Source of the DNA: Levilactobacillus hammesii DSM 16381
GTDB lineage: Bacteria; Bacillota; Bacilli; Lactobacillales; Lactobacillaceae
NCBI RefSeq assembly: GCF_001434395.1
Contig: NZ_AZFS01000061.1
Span: forward strand, 162,803 to 226,676
Reading direction: 5' to 3'
Length of the DNA: 63,874 bases
Shown: in pieces, positions 59,931 through 63,874 of the stretch
Layout: every line of letters begins with the position of its first letter
Numbering within the stretch: the first letter of the stretch is position 1
Position numbers and translations under genes: made by a program
The notes under the pieces: generated by a model
Seen by the model: only the letters and a program-made list of their open reading frames with translations
The model's database searches: none
What the model was told of the DNA's origin: nothing

Positions 59931-60896
59931 TTATTTAATTTCGTAAGGAATTCTGATTTGTTTTCTTGGCGTCGCCGTTTTATCCTGCCGATCACCAAAC
60001 AACAAACTAACCGTTGCCGATCCCATCTTCTCGGGAAATAGATTGACCGAATGCAAGTCAGCATCCGTCAAACCAGTAGGCAATGAATGGTTGTAGCTGA
60101 CCACGGGAAAATGACTGACCGCATACCGTTCACGCACGAGCCGATAAAACTCGATCGCGTTAAAGTCATCGGTAGCCATGATGCCATCAATTTCGGGATG
60201 GTGTTCGATGAAGGATCGCACGTATTCCAGATCATGTAATTTGCAGGTCAACGGTTCCACATTAAACTGGGCAGCCACCCGTTCATACCCTTGTCGCCGC
60301 TGCCGTTCATAGCCCCACTCGTGACCGGACTCAACGAATACGGGATGCTTCACCGCTAATTGGTCTAGTAAGAAACTAGCGCCACCAATCCCAGCCTCCA
60401 GATTATCGTTATCCACGAAATAGTCATCGTTGCCGTCAATCGGTTCCCCGATCGTGACAAAGTGCAGCTGCTTTTCCCGCAAAAATGCGGCGATGGGATC
60501 ATCTTGGTGCACGTACAGGAGAACAAACCGTTTGATCTTCCCCTGAGCCACCATTGCTTTCACGTTCTCCAGCAATTCCGCAGCCGTCTTACTAATGGCC
60601 ACAGACAGGACATACTGGCGCTTCATCAGCTCGGTATTAATCCCCCGCAAGAGGTCAATATAAAAGGGGTTGTCGGTCGAATTACGATCGGACGTGGGGA
60701 AAACCACGCCCACCGCATTCGCCTCGCCAGCCGTTAAATTTTTCGCGTTATAGTTGGGGCGGTAGCCCTCTGCAGCGGCCAACGCTTGGATACGCTTCCG
60801 CGTGGCAACGCTGATACGTGGATTATTATTCAATGCCCGGGAGGCCGTGGAAACCGAAACGCCCGCCTTGGCAGCAATATCACGGATTGTTAACAT
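59931..60896 (-). CDS. malR: LacI family regulator of maltose use
   Basis: A 321-residue LacI/GalR repressor. The HTH (residues 3-50) reads IRDIAAKAGVSVSTASRALNNNPRISVATRKRIQALAAAEGYRPNYNAK, with the hinge helix after it, and the effector domain has VGVVFPTSDRNSTDNPFYIDLLRGI and IDGIMATDDFNAIEFYRL. The neighbours and the LacI-type operators at 59828-59843 point to MalR, which releases DNA in the presence of maltose. AAGGAG precedes the ATG. It is followed by a terminator and then the carrier gene. Confidence 0.85.
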   Translation of the reverse strand: MLTIRDIAAKAGVSVSTASRALNNNPRISVATRKRIQALAAAEGYRPNYNAKNLTAGEANAVGVVFPTSDRNSTDNPFYIDLLRGINTELMKRQYVLSVAISKTAAELLENVKAMVAQGKIKRFVLLYVHQDDPIAAFLREKQLHFVTIGEPIDGNDDYFVDNDNLEAGIGGASFLLDQLAVKHPVFVESGHEWGYERQRRQGYERVAAQFNVEPLTCKLHDLEYVRSFIEHHPEIDGIMATDDFNAIEFYRLVRERYAVSHFPVVSYNHSLPTGLTDADLHSVNLFPEKMGSATVSLLFGDRQDKTATPRKQIRIPYEIK

Positions 60897-61151
60897 CTCT
60901 TCAAAAGCTCCTTATGCGCTTAACAGCAGTGTCCTTATGCTTCAAATCTTACCATACCCGCGCACCGATTAAAACAGTTCCAGCCGTAAATCACGTTCAA
61001 TTGGTCTACATTTAGCCAGAATTCCAAGCGATTCACCGCTAAAAAACCACAGACTGGCACACCATTGCGATCATAGCCCGGGCTATTTTACTGATTTTTC
61101 GAAACTGGTCTAGGTCACAGAACCGGGCTTACCGACTGTTACCATCACAAA

Positions 61152-61174
61152 AAGGTCCCGACAGTCGAGACCTT
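61152..61174 (-). terminator. terminator after the GNAT gene
   Basis: AAGGTC / GACCTT stem with CTTTTTGTG on the minus strand. Confidence 0.55.
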
Positions 61175-61179
61175 CACGG

Positions 61180-61608
61180 TTAACGTTTTAAATTTAAAAT
61201 GGGATAAGGTCGGCCATCCGTATCCGTCTCAAAGCGGGAAACCAGGTGGAATCCCTGGCGGCGATAAAAGGCCAGCGCGCCAGGATTCTGGGCATTGACC
61301 GTCACCGTTTGAAGGTTGTCCTCCGCAATCAGCGTTTGCACAATGGTCTGTCCGTACCCCCGCCGAAAATAGGCTGGGTCCAAAAAGAGCATCACCAAAT
61401 CGGTAGCCGCTGTGCCGGAGAAACCAACCGTCGTCGTGCCCAGCTGCCATTTAACGAGCGTAACCTGAGCAAAATACTGGGGTAACGCGCGCTGAATGGC
61501 CTCACGATCCGCCGGTTGTAAGAACTGGTGAGTTGCCGCTACCGAACGTGCCCAAATCGCAATGAGCTCGGGGTAATCGGCGGGCGTTGCGCGTTGTGGC
61601 GTTAACAT
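61180..61608 (-). CDS. GNAT family N-acetyltransferase
   Basis: A 142-residue acetyltransferase. The GNAT fold is complete: RATPADYPELIAIWARSVAATHQFL at the start, DLVMLFLDPAYFRRGYGQTIV (acetyl-CoA binding, R-R-G-Y-G) near 69-90, and the C-terminal NAQNPGALAFYRRQGFHLVSRFETD. The family acetylates small amines or protein N-termini; the substrate is unknown. GGGAGG precedes the ATG. It lies directly after the two-component genes on the same strand and may share their transcript. Confidence 0.85.
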   Translation of the reverse strand: MLTPQRATPADYPELIAIWARSVAATHQFLQPADREAIQRALPQYFAQVTLVKWQLGTTTVGFSGTAATDLVMLFLDPAYFRRGYGQTIVQTLIAEDNLQTVTVNAQNPGALAFYRRQGFHLVSRFETDTDGRPYPILNLKR

Positions 61609-61642
61609 GATTTTTTCCTCCCGTTACGTTTAAGCCAACGTT

Positions 61643-62974
61643 CTATTTCTTCTCGTGACGACCACCTAATCCGGTGAGCGGATTCAAAGGCAGGGTTGTC
61701 ACAAACTGGCTACCCTGTGGCTGATTAGCCTTGACCGTAATGGTGCCGTGATGCAGATTCACAATCCAATGGGCAATCGACAGGCCCAGTCCATTTCCCC
61801 CGGTCTGACGGCTGCGAGAGCTATCGACCCGGTAGAACCGATCAAAGATCCGCTTACGATCCGCATCATTGACGCCGATGCCTTGATCGGCCACAATCAG
61901 TTGCCACTTCCGGCCAACGACCTTAGCCGACAGCGTAATCGTACTGCCCTGCGGCGAGTACTTCAACGCATTGTCGATTAAAATATTCATCAGTTGGTGG
62001 ATCAAGTTTTGATCCAAGGTCGCCCGAAATTCGGTAACGGGCGCCAGCTCCAACCGTTTCCCCTGACTGGCCGCAATCTCGGTGTACGGTTCGACCGTTC
62101 GTTGGAGAAACGCCGCCACGTGGGTGGATTCAAAGTTGGTCTGTAACGTGTTGGAGTCGGACCGCGCCAATGCCAGTAGATCCTGCGTCAGCTTTTGCAA
62201 CCGCTGGCTTTCACTGTTGGCAATGGCGATGTTTTCCGCCTGATCGATGATCTTGTCATTGGGCTTCGTCAGTAAGAGCTCCAATTTATTTTGAATAATG
62301 GTCAACGGCGTCCGCAGTTCGTGGGCCGCATTCCCCACGAACTCCGTCTGTCGGCCCCACGACTTGAGAATGGGGCGCATGGTTAGCCGTGACATCCAGA
62401 TACTCATCAGAATGGACAGTAACCAAAAGATCCCCATCGTGATCAGCAAGACCCGGGTAAAATTGCTCATGGCCGCCTTTTGCGGATCGATATTTTCCAT
62501 AATCAGCAAGTATTTTCCCGCGACCATCTTATCCGGATTCTTCTGGGGAACCTTGACCAGCAACGTCCGGAAATTATACTTACCACCGATCTGAATCGTG
62601 TGCAGTTGCCCCACCTGTGACGTGTCGAGGGTAATCCCCTTCAATGTATCGTAACGTGACCCCAGCTGGGCGTGATTCGTAATCTTGCCGGCTCGATTAA
62701 AGATCAACGTTGTCGTCATAAATGGATGAATGGCCCGACCGTTCTGCACCCGACCACCGGGTTGTTTGCCCTGATTGACGGGTTTCTTCGCCAACGGAGC
62801 GCCGTTCAGTCGCGAGGAACGTTCAACGCGCAGGGCCTGATCCGTACTGGTCAGCATGGCATTTCGGAACAACACGAAAACAATGACCCCTAATGACACG
62901 AAGATCACCGTGAAGCCGATAAAATTGCTGATAAACAAGCGCCATTGCTGCGCTTGGTTAACCTTATTGCTCAT
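61643..62974 (-). CDS. sensor histidine kinase
   Basis: A 443-residue membrane kinase. Two helices (about 15-37 and 178-200) bracket an extracellular sensor domain of about 140 residues. The cytoplasmic part has the H-box FVGNAAHELRTPLTIIQNKLELL, the N-box MNILIDNALKYSPQG, G1 VADQGIGV, the F-box and G2 GGNGLGLSIAHWIV. It phosphorylates the regulator whose gene overlaps its start. The ATG at 62974 has GGAGG six bases upstream and lies 11 bp inside the regulator gene, so the pair is coupled. The signal is unknown; it could be CiaH-like, but I cannot prove that. Confidence 0.9.
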   Translation of the reverse strand: MSNKVNQAQQWRLFISNFIGFTVIFVSLGVIVFVLFRNAMLTSTDQALRVERSSRLNGAPLAKKPVNQGKQPGGRVQNGRAIHPFMTTTLIFNRAGKITNHAQLGSRYDTLKGITLDTSQVGQLHTIQIGGKYNFRTLLVKVPQKNPDKMVAGKYLLIMENIDPQKAAMSNFTRVLLITMGIFWLLSILMSIWMSRLTMRPILKSWGRQTEFVGNAAHELRTPLTIIQNKLELLLTKPNDKIIDQAENIAIANSESQRLQKLTQDLLALARSDSNTLQTNFESTHVAAFLQRTVEPYTEIAASQGKRLELAPVTEFRATLDQNLIHQLMNILIDNALKYSPQGSTITLSAKVVGRKWQLIVADQGIGVNDADRKRIFDRFYRVDSSRSRQTGGNGLGLSIAHWIVNLHHGTITVKANQPQGSQFVTTLPLNPLTGLGGRHEKK

Positions 62975-63656
62975 CAGGTGCCTCCACAATGTAGCCTGCG
63001 TTACGAATGGTCCGTAACGACAGATCACTGCCAGCGTTCTTGAGCTCCTTTCGCAGGTTACTCATGTAGACTTCGACCACGGACAGACTCGTCTCGGAAT
63101 CGAAACCCCATAGCCGGTTGAAAATTTGTTCTTTCGTAATAATTGTCCCAGGATTGGCGACCAAGTAGGCCAAGAGATCAAACTCTCGCCCCTTCAACGT
63201 CAATGGGTCTCCCTTAAAGGTCGCTAAATGCTTGCTGGTGTTAATTTCCAGCTGGCCCAAACTGATCACATCGGAGCTATTCAGATGCCCCGTTCGCTTC
63301 AATAAGGCCTTCATTCGCGCCAATAGTTCCTCACGGTGGAAGGGCTTGGTGACATAATCATCGGCCCCATCGTTGAACCCACGCAGTTTATCGGCAATCG
63401 TGTCCTTGGCTGTCAGAATCAGGACTGGCGTTTTAATGTCCTTGTTGCGAATGTGCAGCAGCAAGTCCAGTCCACTTTCGCCGGGTAACATCAGGTCCAG
63501 GATAATCGCGTCAAAGACCCCCTGACTCGCCAAAAATTCACCCTGTTCACCATCGAAAGCCGTGGTGGTCTCACAGATGGGTTTGATTAATTCAACAATG
63601 TCCGCGGATAATTCACGTTCATCTTCCACGACCAATACTTTAGCAGTCGTACGCAA
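62964..63656 (-). CDS. OmpR/PhoB-family response regulator
   Basis: A 230-residue response regulator. The receiver domain (about 5-120) has the acidic pocket VVEDERE, the phosphoacceptor Asp54 in IILDLMLPGESG, the Thr in LILTAKDT and the Lys in YVTKPFHREE. The C-terminal winged helix (about 135-228) reads LTLKGREFDLLAYL, VVEVYMSNLRKEL and IRNAGYIVE. It starts at TTG 63656 with AGGAGG upstream; the ATG of the same region lies too close to it. It is the first gene of the kinase operon. Confidence 0.9.
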   Translation of the reverse strand: MRTTAKVLVVEDERELSADIVELIKPICETTTAFDGEQGEFLASQGVFDAIILDLMLPGESGLDLLLHIRNKDIKTPVLILTAKDTIADKLRGFNDGADDYVTKPFHREELLARMKALLKRTGHLNSSDVISLGQLEINTSKHLATFKGDPLTLKGREFDLLAYLVANPGTIITKEQIFNRLWGFDSETSLSVVEVYMSNLRKELKNAGSDLSLRTIRNAGYIVEAPDEQ

Positions 63657-63874
63657 TGGCCATTCCTCCTTTGATTTCTTCAGAAAAAAATTAACTTGAT
63701 TAAAAACTATTTATTTAGCAAGCGTTAGCTTCATCTAAGAACAGCGTAGCATGAATTACGCCGCAATCATCAGCCCAACGCCTGATTTAGCAGAACCTTA
63801 ACTAGCCCCTAAGCTTTTCCTTCACCTGCGGCTGCCAGAGATTCCGGCTGCTGTGGGGACCGCCTGCGGCCTGA
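63657..63874. other. upstream region of the two-component operon
   Basis: A/T-rich promoter region followed by a G+C-rich edge whose frames run off the window. No gene can be supported. Confidence 0.5.

Noticed and set aside
1-63874. tRNA, rRNA, CRISPR array or prophage module
   Set aside because: No CCA-ended cloverleaf, rRNA signature, spacer-repeat array or structural phage gene was seen on reading; this was by eye only.

Overview
The window reads as chromosomal DNA of a lactic acid bacterium of the family Lactobacillaceae. The best guess is a Levilactobacillus/Lentilactobacillus-type heterofermenter; this is inferred from gene content and moderate G+C, not from a marker gene. Supporting signs are strong AGGAGG ribosome-binding sites with several GTG and TTG starts, a malolactic locus (mleR, mleS, mleP), two-subunit beta-galactosidase (lacLM), GH65 maltose phosphorylase with a maltose-type carrier and LacI regulator, KxYKxGKxW surface proteins, a T-box, CcpA cre sites and an IS30-family element. 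No rRNA, tRNA, CRISPR array or prophage was seen.

Layout. 1-7.4 kb: sugar porter; an hrtR-hrtB-hrtA-like haem efflux operon with paired TetR operators; MFS exporter; secreted tyrosine phosphatase. 7.6-11.2 kb: DUF2798 membrane protein, three paralogous Mor-like HTH proteins, a WYL regulator and a nucleotidyltransferase. 11.3-16.5 kb: a structured repeat, a secreted amidase, an atypical SDR, lactaldehyde-type dehydrogenase and a cre-controlled zinc alcohol dehydrogenase. 16.7-23.1 kb: YjbR protein, a probable Trp T-box before an orphan peptide-binding protein, GtrA, CadD-like, LysE-like and an acetyltransferase; the second structured repeat and the first of two identical parS-like 16-mers lie here. 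23.1-28.3 kb: malolactic genes, a CynX-type carrier and the second parS-like site. 28.3-30.2 kb: decayed genes. 30.2-35 kb: lacLM, a membrane XRE regulator and a secreted protein.

35-45.6 kb is the accessory region. Genes for a Wadjet-like JetB-JetC-JetD set (SMC-type ATPase, winged-helix partner, Toprim nuclease subunit) abut an IS30 element. The expected upstream jetA is missing, and on the other side of the element a KxYKxGKxW adhesin has lost its 3' end. A leucine-rich LPxTG protein and a small protein with a degenerate sorting signal follow.

45.8-54 kb: glycerol facilitator, NlpC/P60 hydrolase, a cysteine-less Spx paralogue behind a CIRCE-like element, a secreted beta-helix protein, MarR, HAD phosphatase, hydrolase and galM. 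54.4-55.3 kb: a cysteine-free S14 gene behind a Zur-like box, followed by about 400 bp of repeated structured DNA. 55.9-61 kb: maltose operon without pgmB. 61-63.7 kb: GNAT acetyltransferase and a two-component system.

The items I rate most worth follow-up are the two-copy structured repeat (about 11.32-11.53 and 20.87-20.97 kb), the repeat cluster behind rpsN, the jetA-less Wadjet locus cut by IS30, the CIRCE-like/Spx pairing and the parS-like pair. No database search was possible; family names come from motif recognition.
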